A stretch of DNA of 64,000 nt from Pithys albifrons albifrons (taxonomy: Eukaryota; Chordata; Aves; Passeriformes; Thamnophilidae). Positions 1 through 12,814 of the stretch are shown piece by piece; position 1 is the stretch's first letter, and every line of letters starts with the position of its first letter. Made by a program: the position numbers and the translations under genes. The notes under the pieces were generated by a model. The model was not told the origin of the DNA. It made no database searches and saw only the letters and a program-made list of their open reading frames with translations. The stretch covers positions 109,541,727-109,605,726 of the forward strand of contig NC_092458.1 of assembly GCF_047495875.1 (NCBI RefSeq). Reading direction: 5' to 3'.

Positions 1-324
1 TTAGAATTCCTTCTGAGAGCTCCAGCATTCTCAAAAAGCTGTTGAAGACTACACATTTGAAACATAATACTCAACAAAATAACTGCAAAGAAAAATAACC
101 TTCATTAAGCCTTCCACTGTCACTGTTTTCCATAAAATTAGATCTTTACTTACCTAACTGTGCTTTCAAGCAAATTACTGTCACTGAAGCTGAGAGGCTC
201 TTATTTCAGATAATAGGTATTCACGGACAGGTTTTTGCCACACTGCCCTGTGTGTCATGAATGAAGAACATCATCTGTCTCTGGAGGGAAAAATCCAAGC
301 CTTGTGTTGGTTCAGATCTCCAGC
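1..324. other. No recognisable gene; AT-rich sequence
   Basis: Unique-looking AT-rich sequence leading into a CR1 copy. I see no splice-bounded open frame, RNA gene or repeat that I can support here. Confidence 0.5.
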
Positions 325-788
325 AGAGGAAGGACATTGACCTGTTGCACTGAGTTCAGAGGAGACCACCAAGTTGATTAGAGGGATGGAGCACTTCTAT
401 GAGAAAAGACTGAAAGAACTGAGATTGTTCAGCCTGAAGAAGAGAAGGCTTTGGGGTGACCTAATTGCATCCTTCCAGTACCTGATGGGAATCTGCAAGA
501 AAGACGGACTACTATACATATGAGCATGGAGGGACAGGACAAGGGGAATGGCTTCTGACTGAAAGAGAGTAGATTTCAATTAGATATTAGGGTAAATTCT
601 TTGCTGTGATGGTGATGAGACACCAGAACAGGTTGTCCAGAGAAGCTGCTGATGCCTCATCCCTGGAAGTGTTTAAGGTCAGGTTGGATGGAGCTCCGAG
701 CAACTTGGTCTAGTGGGAGGTGTCCCTGCCCATGAGCGTGGTGGTCTTTATGATTATTTGTAACTCAAACCATCCTGTGATTCTATGA
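325..788 (+). mobile_element. CR1 LINE, 5'-truncated copy (3' end of ORF2 plus tail)
   Basis: The plus strand follows the end of avian CR1. A 'gacattgacctg' block is followed by 'gagggatggagca', then 'ttcagcctgaagaagagaag', then a diverged 'gtttaaggtcaggttggatgg' block, and it ends in 'tgattctatgac', the typical CR1 3' end. The encoded C-terminal reverse-transcriptase piece is broken by stops and frameshifts, so the copy is old and inactive. The 5' boundary is approximate because CR1 copies are normally 5'-truncated and usually lack clear target-site duplications. Confidence 0.9.
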
Positions 789-1825
789 CCTTGTTCCCTC
801 TAATGAACTTTCCCACACCTAGGACACATGAGTGAGCATGTAGGTCACTGTCATTGTAGGACATGTATTCTGAATAGGTCCCCACTGAGAAATACATCCT
901 CATTTTCTAATAAAGCAGGAAAATTTTCACCATCATCTGCCATCTTCATCTCTGTCAGGTAAAGCTCCCATGAAGCAGCTTTATCAAAGACTTCTCATAT
1001 TTGTGACACCAGAGGGAAAGGTTTACATGGGTTCATAATTCCATAGAAAGACTTTCCTAAACAGAATGAAAGCATATTTGGACAACACCCACAAAACAAC
1101 ACTGCTCCTGGGAGGAAAAGAGAGAGGTGTTTTGCTGTCAGTGCTTTCACTGTTTCTTTTGGAGGAGAGACAGATGCCAGTAAGCCCTGGGACAGGCATC
1201 AAACCCAAGGGGAGGATAACACAGTGCTGGAGCAGAGGGTTGGCTCCTCTCCACAGGTGAGGAAATACAATTACCTCACAATAGAGAAGAAAATATTAAT
1301 TAGTATATAAGCACCACGTCCAAAAAAGGGACACATTTTCCCTAATGTAATGACGTTTCTTTCTTAGCATCTTGGGTACCATTTCTCATGGTGACCTTCA
1401 TGAGCAGCAATAATATACAAACTCACATTTATCAGCAAACATTTGGACAAACTTTCTCTTGAAGAGATATAATGCTATTTACCTATTTATTTCTTGCTTT
1501 CAATGTGTATAATTCATGCTTGGCTCCTTCAGGCTGACTCCTTCATAGTCAATGCTATTTATGCAATGTATATTTCATGCAAATAAGAAAAAAGTGCTTT
1601 TGCACAGAAGAAAGTAGACTTAATGAAATGTAAATCAAACCCACAAAGATAAGGCATAGTTCAGGTCCTGCTACAGGGATATTGAAGGCAGAAGCACAAT
1701 GATCGCAGGCTTTATTGCTGTTATTTTCTCTGTGGGTAACACCTTATTGTTGAACATGAGTATGGGCTGCAGTAGTGCAAAGAAGTCAACATTCAATGTT
1801 TGCATTTAGAGTACAATATTAAAAT
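789..1825. other. No recognisable gene
   Basis: Only short unsupported open frames. A frame of about 60 codons exists on each strand near 1,023-1,260, but they overlap each other and have no splice or family signal, so I treat both as chance. Confidence 0.5.
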
Positions 1826-1840
1826 GGGGGGGGGGGGGGG
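1826..1840. repeat. Poly-G tract (G15)
   Basis: Fifteen consecutive G residues in AT-rich surroundings. Such a tract is prone to length slippage and sequencing error. Confidence 0.95.
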
Positions 1841-1989
1841 AAATCAAATAGTTTATCATTAGCATGAAGATTTGAGGTGTTTTTCCAGCTCTGCTTTTGA
1901 ATAAAAAGGATGATACGCTTACCAGGGAAAGGGGGTGGGGAGTGGGGAGAGAGAAGCTTACATTTACAGATTATGTGTGACAACCAAAG

Positions 1990-2217
1990 AACCACAGAAT
2001 TATTTAGCTTGGAAAAGACCTTTGAGGTCATTGAGTCCAACTGTTACCCAAGCACATCTTTTACCTCTAGGGATGGTGACTCCCCCACTTCCCTGGGCAA
2101 CCTGTTCCAATGCCTGACCACCCTTTCGGTGGAGACATTTTTCCTAATATCCAACCTAAACTTCCCATAGCATAACTTGAGGCCATGTCCTCTTGTGCTA
2201 AAATAAGTCTCTCTTCT
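1990..2217 (-). mobile_element. CR1 LINE 3' fragment
   Basis: On the plus strand it reads as the reverse complement of a CR1 3' end: 'ccacagaattattt', 'ttggaaaagacctttgaggt', 'gagtccaactgttaccc', then 'agggatggtgactccccc' and 'cctgttccaatgcctgacca'. The head is cut near 2,217, where a T15-G13 tract begins. The reading frame remnants are degraded. Confidence 0.9.
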
Positions 2218-2219
2218 TC

Positions 2220-2247
2220 TTTTTTTTTTTTTTTGGGGGGGGGGGGG
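2220..2247. repeat. Poly-T/poly-G junction (T15 G13)
   Basis: Fifteen T followed directly by thirteen G, abutting the truncated head side of the CR1 copy just before it. This is the second long G run within about 400 bp. Confidence 0.95.
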
Positions 2248-5200
2248 AAGGAGTGGGGAGATCCTTTAAATGCATTATATAGTCTGACCCATTTATGCCA
2301 CAGGAATTTTCTTTAGACCCCAGTTTATGGAAACAAGGAAAAGAACATCACAGCCTAGTTAATAAAAATGCAGAACATCACATTGGTGAGATCTTTATAT
2401 GATTAAAAAATACATTACATGCAGCATCTAGGCCATAGTTTTGCCTTCCACAAAGTTAAACATCTTATTGGAAAGATATTTCTTCACTTATTGTTGATCA
2501 GACATTTAAATGCCTGTCCTGGAGGAAACTCTGATACGTTGACTTTTTTTAATTTTAAAATCAGTGAGAGAAACAGAGATTTTTTTTAATGAACCAAGTG
2601 ATTCCATGGTTCCTTTCTAGGTTTTAGTATGACTAAATCACAGTTCCCAAGATTAACTGCAGAATATATTTTTCAAGAAAACGATGATTTTCTGGAAATC
2701 ACAGTTCCTTTCAAAAGCCAATCTGACAAAATCCACTTTTGATGAGCTTAAAGCACCATTTCTTCTCAACCCACTGTTTCTTTGTTCCTCCCTACTGTCT
2801 GTTCTGTGAAATCATGCCTGAAAGCTATAAGTGTAATACACTTACCAGTCATACAATTTTAAACAGAGTTGTGCTATCTAACAGCTTTGTGAACTTGGAG
2901 TGTATCCATGACTCCTGAGATGTGCAGTGCAAGAGACCCACTGTACCCTTTTCTTTTTGTTACTGTTATTTCTTATTAAGGTACACATTTGAAAATAAAA
3001 CTAATGTGATGTTATTTCTGATACCTATTTCTGATTAGTTCTATAATAACTTTCATACGCAATAGTAATTCACAATTTTAATCTAAGCATCTGAATAAAT
3101 ATTTCCCTTCTTAAAAAGGATTTTTTCTCTTTTTGATCAAAAATTGTAAGTAAACAAACCAGTCTTGTCAATCATAGTGCATTTTATGTGTCACAGAGAG
3201 TGAATTTAATTCTGTTATTTAAAGCTGAAAATGAAACACAGATCTGACCATATAAAGGGAAACAACCCCATTCTTGTTAAACTGACAAAATGTGAAGGTC
3301 ACAACTTACATATTAATATATTCTTCCATGTGTCCTTCAGTGGTAAACAGACAATATTAAATGCTCTTATTCATCTTCTGCTAATGAACATATATTACTC
3401 TGGAGTCTAATGAATAGATTAAAAAATCTCTGTTCATCAAATATTTATAAAAGCAATATTTTCTATGCTTACCAATTAAAAGGGTATTTTCTTACAAATT
3501 TAGACCACGCTAGCTTCAGAATCCTTGGGGACCATGAGCTTGGGAGTGCCAAGAAATGTTTTTCAGATCATTATATTCACACGGCTATTTTCAATAAACA
3601 AATATGAAACTATAATAATAACCATAATATTAAGCCAAGGGAATAAACAATGGGTTTACTTATCCCTCTTTCAATCACTGGCAGTGCAATAGTTGGTGAT
3701 TTCAGTATTCTATAAATATGTCTAAATAGTAACCTACCTCAATGCTATTTGCAAAGAATTTTTCCCTGTTGTCATTCTGTTAGAATCATCCAGATAAACA
3801 TAATACAATACAATATTTTCGTAAGTGTGTAAACCCATATATATCTATAAGTAGTATTTAATATCATAAAAGTATACAATACAATATCTACATGGTATGA
3901 TAAAAAAATATTCACATGTATACAGGGCTTGTATAGCCCATCCCGCTCAACGCTTGCACCTGACAAAAGTTGAATGTCTTAGGGACACAAGGTCTCCACA
4001 GCAAGCTGAGAAACTGATGGTAGAGGCTATCTATTCATACAGGCATTTTAACACAAAATAAGTGCAATGAATAGATTTCATCAGCCAAATCTTTTCTGGG
4101 CCTCTTAGTTTGTATGAAAATAACTGTCACATAAATCACAATTTACCGATTCTTTAAGGTTTTAGATTACTAATATATAGAGCACAGAATATTTTCTATG
4201 TTGAATAAATACTTATCTTGGGAGGTGGAAGGCTAAAAATTCTCAAGCAACAAGATTTTAAAATCATTTTATTTTTAGCAAATGTGTGAACAATCAATTT
4301 TGATAACAGTTCAGACATTTTTCTTGTTTCTGGCATCAGTTGGTGGAAACTGCATTTCCATTTCCATCTTAAGCACATACCTGAAACACACAAAAGAGTC
4401 AGCCTAAGAATCTGTTAAAATTGACAGTGGCTCTGTTGTATTAAGCTGGTAAGAGCAAACAAGGATTTATTGTGCAATTTACACTGGAAAAAGGTTAGTT
4501 TTTCCTTCAATGCAGGACACTGGTGCCCTCTGCTGTCACTCTGCCGAGTATCAGGGATTCATTTTGTTTCTCTCCAGCCTGTCAAATTGCTTTCAAACTG
4601 CTATTAAATGTTCCAGAATTAGGTTTGGAGGATATGTTGCAATTATAGAAATAAGTGATTTCTTTTTTCCTCACAGCTTGTACTAACTTCCTTCATGAAA
4701 TAAGCATTCCAGACAAAGAACTTCATAGTGTCTCCTCTCTGTCACTGGTTATCAAGCATTGCATCCAAACATATCCAATAGCTAAACACACAGTCTGGAA
4801 TTCTGCTGTATGTCCCGAGGTTTTTCCGTAGCCTTAAGAAAGTATTTGGAATCCTGTGCAAAACTTTCTCAGACTACATTCCCAATAAGTAAATTAAAGC
4901 ATTTCTAACAACCTTAACATACTCTGCAGCTGCCTCAAAAGCCTTTGCTGTCCTGTTCAGCAAACCCTAGGATAGCTGTCCATATATTTTACCCACCTCA
5001 GGTTATAACTAAAAGCCCTCAAATTTCGTGGCAGCCCCAATGCTGACTAACTCCCTGTGAGAAAGCTGTAGGTAGGAGTGAATGGACAGCTTCATCCAGA
5101 AGTCTTTAAAGAGAGAATTTAAGTAAACTATCTCATGGAATGCAGAGGTAGCTACAGGCCACAGCTGCTACCTCTGTAACATCTTCTCTCTGATAACAAG

Positions 5201-7034
5201 GCTGATTTGTAAATGGTGCTCAGACATGATGATGATGAATGTGTCAAGGAATATATATTCAGGTCCCATTACAAGTAAAGGGAGAATCAAGCAATAGGCA
5301 CAAAGTTTTTGCTGCTGTTGTCAAAGCAAAATGTAATGTGTGTTACAGCTGCTTGTCCACGGTACTGATGTTTTCAAAGACCTGAAAACACAACTAATCC
5401 TATTCTTGAAAAAAAATTAGACATGAGGGTGAGAATCAGCAATGTGGTCTGATTCCAGAAGGGCAGATTTAAATTCTAGCCCAGTTGCATAATGGATGGA
5501 GGATTTTTTGAAAATGAAGGAGATTAAGAGGAGACTGCTGCCCAATGAAATGCAAAACTGTATTATTCAAAGCAGAGTTTGTATTACTTACTTCTCACTG
5601 GGTGAAGTTGTTCCATCCTTTGTTTGACCAGAAATAAAGTCAGGTCCCGTGACCGGGAACGGCATGTCAGAGTCACTGAGAGTTTTTAAGCTTTCAGAAG
5701 ATATTACGAGTTTCCAAGCAGAAAAAGTCAAAAAGAAGTAACTTTCTTGAGCCATGAATAAGTGCAACTTTTTCCTGTCATACAGCTGACTATATTTTTT
5801 TCAGCCTTAAAGAATAGCAAACTGGATCTTTTGGGCAATTAGAGATAAGTGAAAAAAAAATAACAAATTGGAATTATTATTCTTTATTTTCTCTTTATAC
5901 AGTTTCTTTTGTACGTAGCACTTAAAAGCATTTCTGGGTTCAGATTCTTCTTCTGGGCTCAATTCTGAGTGTCTTGGAATCCTTCCATTTATATTTTAAT
6001 ATACGTTTGATTAAAAACCATTAAGTCTATGCAAGATAGAGCATCTACTTTAACCACCCTACCTCATCACAATCCCCATTTTTTCTGCAGTGTGCAAACA
6101 TCTGTGATATGTCTCTCCATATGAAGAGGCAAGGATCCTGAATACAAAATGCATGGTATAAAGGACAAACCAAGTGAAACCATCCTCGTGTCTCAGCAAA
6201 ACTAATTTAAATTTCCTAATATAACAAAGCAGCTGTGAATATACTGCCTGGAGGTACACTGTGGCACACTTAACAAATGGCTAAACAGATGCCCCTATTT
6301 GGAACCTCAAGAGACAGGAGGTGTTGTTTTTGTGCAACACATTGCTACCTTTGGTGCCTCAGAAATTTGCTATGGAGATCCCTCTCCATAATAGCCAAAG
6401 TTGCTTAGCTATGCACACTAAGAGCTATGAAGTTTTAGATATTCCAGTCAGAAACACAGCTGCCTACTGTTCTTAGCATTTACCGTTTTTGTGAGGTCTT
6501 AAATCACCCCAAAGGTTTTATTTACTTCAGGATTTACCATTCCGGGGACTTCAATCTAATTTCCTCCCAGTATCAGAACAGGCAGTCTCTTGGAATGGCT
6601 GTAACACTTGCTGGGCTGGATAAAAATATTTTCACAGGTGTGATACTTCCTGCTCTGTTTGGGTATTTCAAATGGCCAGTGCTAGTAACCAGCATCTTTC
6701 TGATGTTGGGATGTTGGGGGAAGTTCTCACTGGCAGCTTCCCTGGTGCCATTTTAAGATCTCTGTGACCTCTCTTCTAAGAAAACTTGCTTCTTACTCAC
6801 AGCATGAGAGAGAGACCATTCTTTATTTCCAGGTCAATAAGAAAGGTAAGGTCTACTACCACCTGTAACAGAAAGGTTCAGAGGAAACATAGTTCAGTAC
6901 AATGGACTTCCTCTGTAAGATTGGTAGGAGCATTTTGTGTCATACTCAGGGAATTTAGGAACAGTGTGACCAAATAAACCTGCAAGACACATTTATTGCT
7001 CCCTCACTGGTGTACTGTTTCCTTTATTCTATCG
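2248..7034. other. AT-rich unique sequence, no gene seen
   Basis: Long AT-rich stretch with short unsupported frames only. A minus-strand frame at 6,059-6,259 ends near a 'gatgag|gtaggg' donor-like site but has no convincing acceptor or family resemblance. I see no LTR, CR1 or RNA gene. Confidence 0.5.
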
Positions 7035-7036
7035 TG

Positions 7037-7067
<31 letters not shown>

Positions 7068-7072
7068 ATATG
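7035..7072. repeat. (TA)n-(TG)n microsatellite
   Basis: Alternating TA units pass directly into TG units and back to TATA. This is an ordinary compound dinucleotide microsatellite. Confidence 0.95.
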
Positions 7073-10000
7073 CCCTATCCAGTACACTTACCCCAGAGAA
7101 AATACTTTTTTTTCTTTAATAAATCACTGCCCACCTTTGTCTGCATTATTTTTACACCCTTTTTCACACACACACACAAACCTTTATCTTAAAGACACCT
7201 TCCACATCTGTATATGCAGTTCCCATTTTTTATTCAGAATCCAGCTTAACCACTACTGGACACATAGACTGATACATTTTCCTTTTACAGGCTAAAATAT
7301 GTTACTTTCCGCTATTCTTATTTTCCAGAGCTACAGTTATTGGACGTGGGGAGTTGTAGTTTGGGCAAGTTATTGACATCTTTATTACTGCAGCATAAAA
7401 TCTGTAACTGCACTTTCCTTAATGCTCTCATGGCTCAAATAGCTAAAATGCATCAGGTAATCCATGATGACAGAAAAAGAGGCGTGTGAAGGACCAGAAT
7501 TAGAAATCTCACTAGGTGTCACATAGCTCAGGGGCACAGCACACAGTTTATCATTTGTTTCAGAACACAAACTTCAAGATATGGTGTTTCAGAACTTCTG
7601 AATATAAATAAAGTGCTTCATAGTTCTTGGGAAGTCTATGGGCAGAGTGGGGTGTTGTTTTTGTTTTATTGTTTTGGGGGGTTTTTTTTGAAGGCTGGGC
7701 AACAAAATACAAGAAAATTTCAGTCTGCTGGATCATTAATAAACATGAAGGCCAGTCAGTTTTGGATCATTTAAAATAGAGAACCATTATGCACTTTTTT
7801 AATGCAAGCCCAGATTGCATTCTTGTCCCCCAGCTCATTAAAATGATGAAAAATTAAAGTGTCCAAGAAAAAAAACCAACCTCCACAAAACACAAACCAC
7901 CACAAAAGCAACAGAAAAACCCCAAAACCAAACCAACCAACCAATCAAAAACAAACAAGAAAAAAGAAAAAGCATAATTTTCTGTTGTACCAGCTCATAT
8001 AGGGATCAGATAATAACTAGAATCAGTCCAAGGCTGTGGATGAGATCAGAGGGTGAAATGGTCTCTGTCAGTGTCAGTAAGCTGTTAGATTGGCATGTCT
8101 CATCTGTGAAACCTCATCTGGAAAAAACCAAAAACCAAAAAAAGAAGTCCCATCAAAATGAAAAAAAGTAGTATTTTGCAAAGAAGCAATGGATAAGAAA
8201 AAACCTAAATTTTAAACTTTTGATTTCATTCAAACCCAGCAGTTTCAGATTTTCCACATTTTAAAAAAACTTCTCTTAGAAATCAAGGGTCATTACATTA
8301 TGTTTTTGCCATTCTCATGGTAAAAAAAAAAAAGAAAAAAAAAGTTTAAGTCTGATCAGCAAGAAATCCATTGCATCTTTCAATTTAATTGAGATTTTCT
8401 TTCAATCATGAGATTTCAACAATCACTTTTAGCCACACAGACTTTTAGAAAATGAACACTAGAATTTTGTAAATGCTTAATCACCATTGAGTAACATGTA
8501 TGGATATTTTATCCATGCAGGTTCAGCCATACTGTGGAAATTCCAATTTGAACAGTTACAATCAGTCTAGAGGGAAGAAGAATTGAAGAGTCATTTTGGA
8601 AACTTAATTTAAACATTTTCACATTGTGAGTCACTGTGACACTTATTCTTTTAAAGTGGCTGGCAGTTAAGTTTTGTTGTGTACATGTAGACATTTTTTA
8701 ATTGTTCACACAACTCACCTCTGAGAAGACAGGCAGGTTCATCTGGTTTGTCTCTTCAATGCTGCATATCTGTTATTTCCCAAACAGCTGCTTGGATTAG
8801 CAGAACAACCTTTGAAAACACAGATTTTTATAACCTGGTGGAATTTTTATCATCTTATTCAGCAACCTCAAAGTCAAATTATATTTTTAGTTTTAAATAT
8901 CAAACATCTAAGGTGCTGTGAGTATGCAGTAAAGATTGCATAGATGGAGCTCATTGCTAGATCATGGCTGAAAGTTTCTCAGATTGCACAGTTAGGTTCT
9001 CAAGTGTTGAGCACATGAGGTCAGCATACTGTTCCCTGACACAAAGGCACAGCTCAGTTTTTGAGAAGCTGATCTGAGCTGATTGACCAATGTTTGGTAC
9101 AACCACATCCATGTTTTGTTATGCTAAACTTTATTCCTGTAGCGGAATAACTGATGTTGATAAGAAGTCCTTTTCTTGAATCCTATCAGTTTCTGGCTGC
9201 TTCAGATATTATAGCAAACTTGAAATCTCCTACTATAAGAAAATAAAATGGAAGATATCTAAAATTGTAATATTTAATCTAGTTAGTTCCTAGAAGTTTA
9301 AATCAACTTCAGAACTTTAAAATGATTCCTTAAGAGAAATTGTCTGAAATTTTCACCTCTTGTTCTTCTGGCATGAGTCTAATATAAACAGTTTACTTTT
9401 TGCAGCAAGTTGGAAACTGAGCAATAAGTAGTGATAACTGAAGTTAGCAACAAAACAAAAAGTTTATAAGGTAATATGAACACTAGAGAGGAATAAAAAC
9501 CTCTTAGGATATTCATACAATTTACTGAATAGGCTTAGAGCATAAAAATGACAAAAACAATGACCAGAATAGATGTAATAATGTGAATTTTGAAGTAGAA
9601 AGAACATAAAAAATATGCCACACGTCAGGTTCAGAGACCTGACTTCATTTACAAATTGAGTTTTGTAAACTCAGCATGAAATACATGGATAGAAATGAGT
9701 TTGGAGGAGTTTGGTTTGATGCCCTACAGCTGGGATGACAATGTCCGTGGTGAGCATACACTGTGTCACATTGCAAACACAATTTGTGCTTTTGAAGCGC
9801 GCGGCCACGCTTAAAGTGAACTATGCAGGGCCAGGTCTACCCAGACTATAAAGTGATTCTTGCCATTACACTAGTTTATACAAGCCTTAATCTGAACTTC
9901 AGAGGAATCTCTGACTCTAGCTCAACAGACTCTGTTTCCTTGTCAAATGCTTTTTGTTAACAATGGTGATTTGAAAATATCTAACTGGTGGTATGAAATG

Positions 10001-10818
10001 AAAAATAACCTTTCTTTCAGAAGGAGCATGTACGTAATTATACTCTGTTTGATATACCACAGAGTGTTTCTTTAGGAAGAAATTAGTTTTTCTTTATTTT
10101 TTTCACAGCTAAAGTAAGAAAAAACTCCAGCTAATTTTTCTCCTCTTCCTGAAGATTTAATTTCTGAGGAAATATGCAACTTAATGAGTAGAAATCTACA
10201 TATACTTTCTAGTATGAATGTTTTTAAGATTTGTCAAAACTACTGCTGACACTAGATGAAAGCAAATTGCCTGCATGCATCATAGCTTACCCCAATTCAT
10301 CTCATAATCACCTTCAAGCAAGAGACTGAACATTTAATCCTAATAAACCACTAGAGAGTGAGGTGGTAAAATCTTTTGGCTTCACTGCTCACAAGTGTTC
10401 TCTGGATAGTACAGCTATTGCCAGCTATCCTGCTGTGAAATGTACTGCTATTAAATCTTTCAAATGAAAATCAGGGAAAACCAAAAAGAATGGTGATTAT
10501 TTTTCATTGATATTTTTAAAACTATGAGTTAGTCACAACTTTCCCTCTAGTTATCCTTTACTGAAATTACAGAAATTTTCATAATTTACCAAACAAATTA
10601 AAACACTTAGTTACTTGCTTTGTCATAGTCCTTCTGAATGCCCATCAACCCCTCAGCCCTTGTCTTTTCTCTAGTGCAATGACAATGACCACATTTCTTT
10701 CTCCCACAGAACTGTTCCTTTACATTTGAGTAGATAAAAGAACCCCAAAACATAAACACTTGCCTTTTCTGTTCTTTATTATCCATATCTTCTTTCTACT
10801 GAGTGAAATCCAGTTCAG
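7073..10818. other. AT-rich unique sequence, no firm gene
   Basis: It holds a long A/C-rich simple block (7,867-7,970), a short poly-A-rich run near 8,322-8,344 and a small CpG cluster near 9,797-9,809. A minus-strand frame at 7,385-7,570 has a protein-like composition and ends in TAA followed by TAAAG, but nothing ties it to a family. Confidence 0.45.
7867..7970. repeat. A/C-rich low-complexity block
   Basis: About 100 bp almost free of T and poor in G on the plus strand, made of 'caaaacc' and 'aaccaacc'-like units. It resembles the A-rich block near 33.8 kb in composition but not as a shared repeat unit. Confidence 0.8.
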
Positions 10819-11254
10819 ATTATAGAATTACAGAGTTTTAGAAAAGCAATCTGGTTCCATCCCTTGCCATGGGCAGGGACAGGTTCCACTAGACCAGGTT
10901 GCTCAGAATTCCATCCAACCTGGCCTTGAACACTTCCAGGGATGAATCATCCACAACTTCTCTTCCAGTATCTCACCAACTTCACTGTACAGATTTTTTT
11001 TTCTAATATCTAATCTAAGCCTCCTGTCTCTCAGTCTGAATCCATTCCCCTTTGTCCTCTCACTACATTGCCTTGTACAAATTCCCTCTCCATCTCTTTG
11101 GGTACCGGAAAGACGTAATTAGTCACCCCTATGCCTTCTCTTTTCCAGGCTGAAGAATCCCAATTCTCTCAGCCTTTTCCCATAGAAGAAGTGCTCCACA
11201 CCTCTAAACAACATGGTGGTGGCCTTCTCTGGACTCCCTCCAACAGGTCAATGT
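10819..11254 (-). mobile_element. CR1 LINE, 5'-truncated copy
   Basis: Read on the plus strand it is the reverse complement of CR1. It starts at the tail side with 'tatagaattacagag', passes 'ggttgctcagaattccatcc', 'cacttccagggatgaatca', 'ttttccaggctgaagaatcc' and 'cccatagaagaagtgctcca', and ends near 'ccctccaacaggtcaatg'. It corresponds to the end of ORF2 plus the 3' UTR and is heavily mutated. Plus-strand exon-like sequence begins about 200 bp after it. Confidence 0.9.
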
Positions 11255-11462
11255 TCAAATACAACCATATGGGACACAGAAGGAGCAAAACATACAGGAG
11301 GTGCAAAACCCAGATCATTTAAACCTTGATCATAACAGATGGGCTCCACTGAGAAACTCATGGCCAACAGCTAGAACAGATTGTGTACTACTGATTTCAG
11401 GTGCAAGGTATGCCAAGTTGTGTGCCCTCTACCAATACTTCTGCATCTGCAATATGATACAG

Positions 11463-11626
11463 AATCTCAGAAATAGGGGCAAAGATGTGGCTGATCCCTA
11501 TGTGTTATTAATCAGGACAGCAGAAATCCAAGACACACAAATCCACATGGAAAAGTTAACATTAAACCAGCACACCTCCAGAAAGAAAAACTGTGGGGTT
11601 TATTTTGATGTTCCAGATAGAGAGTT
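11463..11626 (+). CDS. Candidate internal exon of an unidentified gene (exon A)
   Basis: An open frame is bounded on the left by 'gatacag' at 11,456-11,462 and on the right by a consensus donor GTAAGT at 11,627. The 164-nt segment starts in phase 0 and leaves two bases. It encodes a soluble-looking, charged peptide that includes KDVADPYVLLIRTAEIQ and GVYFDVPDRE. There is no signal peptide, membrane segment or motif I recognise. The neighbouring candidate exon at 11,875 begins with the one base needed to continue the frame, which supports the pair. The acceptor has only a modest pyrimidine tract. A CR1 copy lies about 200 bp upstream. It could be a real exon of a fast-evolving gene, a relic, or a chance frame. 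I do not recognise the protein. Confidence 0.35.
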
Positions 11627-11874
11627 GTAAGTGATCCTCCTTTATCCAAACTACTCCAAACATCACGGGAAAAGCTGCTGGAACTTAAGTGTTTTATGAC
11701 ATGCCTACTTTAAGCTAGAAAGTAAAAAGGCATTAGAATTTATCACTCTATTCAAACCTATAGTTTTAGTTACTTTATGTCCCAGGCTTCAAGTGTTCTG
11801 AAGTCTACATCAGTTTAATCACTTGTCAAAACTTCTCCTGAAACTTTTAAAAAATAGCAAAAGATACTGCAGAG

Positions 11875-12221
11875 TTTGGCACTTCAGAAACTATGCAATT
11901 TTCTTAGACAATTTGACAATATTCTAGCTCAAGTTTTTGCTGAAGACACAGATATAACAGACACTTCAGAAGAAGAACTCTTGCTAAAAAAGACTGATTT
12001 GCCACAAATAGTAAATTTTGCTGAACTATTTTACTTTGATTCTCTTCCTAGCTGCCTTATTATAAGTCCTGAAATTCCTATATTGCAACAGAGAGAGGAG
12101 AATCAGGTCCAGACAGTAACTGAAGATGTTGTAAACACAAAATTGATTGCTGAATTTAAAAAAATTAAAATAATGAAAGAAATCCACAACATTTCCTGCA
12201 CACAATTAAAGCTTTGCCCTA
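11875..12221 (+). CDS. Candidate exon of an unidentified gene (exon B)
   Basis: The open frame runs from about 11,876 to a TAA at 12,230. It is among the longest frames in the window that is not repeat-derived. About one residue in six is acidic, including DTDITDTSEEELLLKKTDL and QREENQVQTVTEDVV, unusual for chance translation of AT-rich DNA. A possible acceptor 'gcagag' ends at 11,874 and would join in frame to the candidate exon at 11,463-11,626. The pyrimidine tract before it is weak. A possible donor 'CCTA|GTAAAT' at 12,222 leaves one base, matching the two leading bases of the segment at 15,404. Alternatively the TAA ends the frame. No domain or catalytic motif is recognised. Confidence 0.4.
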
Positions 12222-12814
12222 GTAAATTTTAAAATGTGGCAAAATTTGAGTCCTATAGTTTTCTTACTTTTCACATAATTGTTGAATATGTTTCAGATAT
12301 TTTTTTCAAGAATGTTTGCAGAACAAAGGTCATTACCAATATTTGGGAGGGGGAAAAAAAAAGAAAAAAAAAAAGAAAAGCATCCTCTCACACTGATTTT
12401 CCATCCAGAAATGTCCCTGTATATATTTACAAACTTAAATGTAGGAAGACAGGTCTACCATGAAAGAGGCAGAGTGAAAGAACTGAAGTGGCTCCAGTTC
12501 TAGGACTGAGGACATGCATGTTTGAAAAGGTACATGATCCTTACCATCAAAGGAGTACAAGAGATCCTAAAATCTACAGCTTTTTGTTAAATTAAAGCAG
12601 TGCCCATTTACAAGAGGGAAGTGGAACTAGGCCTACAGAGCCACTATTCAAAACAGAAATTCATTATTGTGAGAGACAGTGTGAGATCTGACCCAAATCT
12701 GGATAAGTACTGTCAGATTAACATTACAAATGCAGTAATGAGTTAATTTTCCAAATTGTGATTTCCACTTGGAGGATCCTTTATTAAGATATTAACCTAA
12801 TATTAATAGCATGC

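Noticed and set aside
6996..7295. 99-codon frame rich in Ile-Tyr and His-Thr repeats
   Set aside because: It spans the TA/TG microsatellite and a CA repeat. Low complexity, no gene signal.
7385..7570. Minus-strand 61-codon frame ending just before TAAAG
   Set aside because: The composition is plausible, but there is no acceptor I can support and no family match, so it is not listed as a gene.
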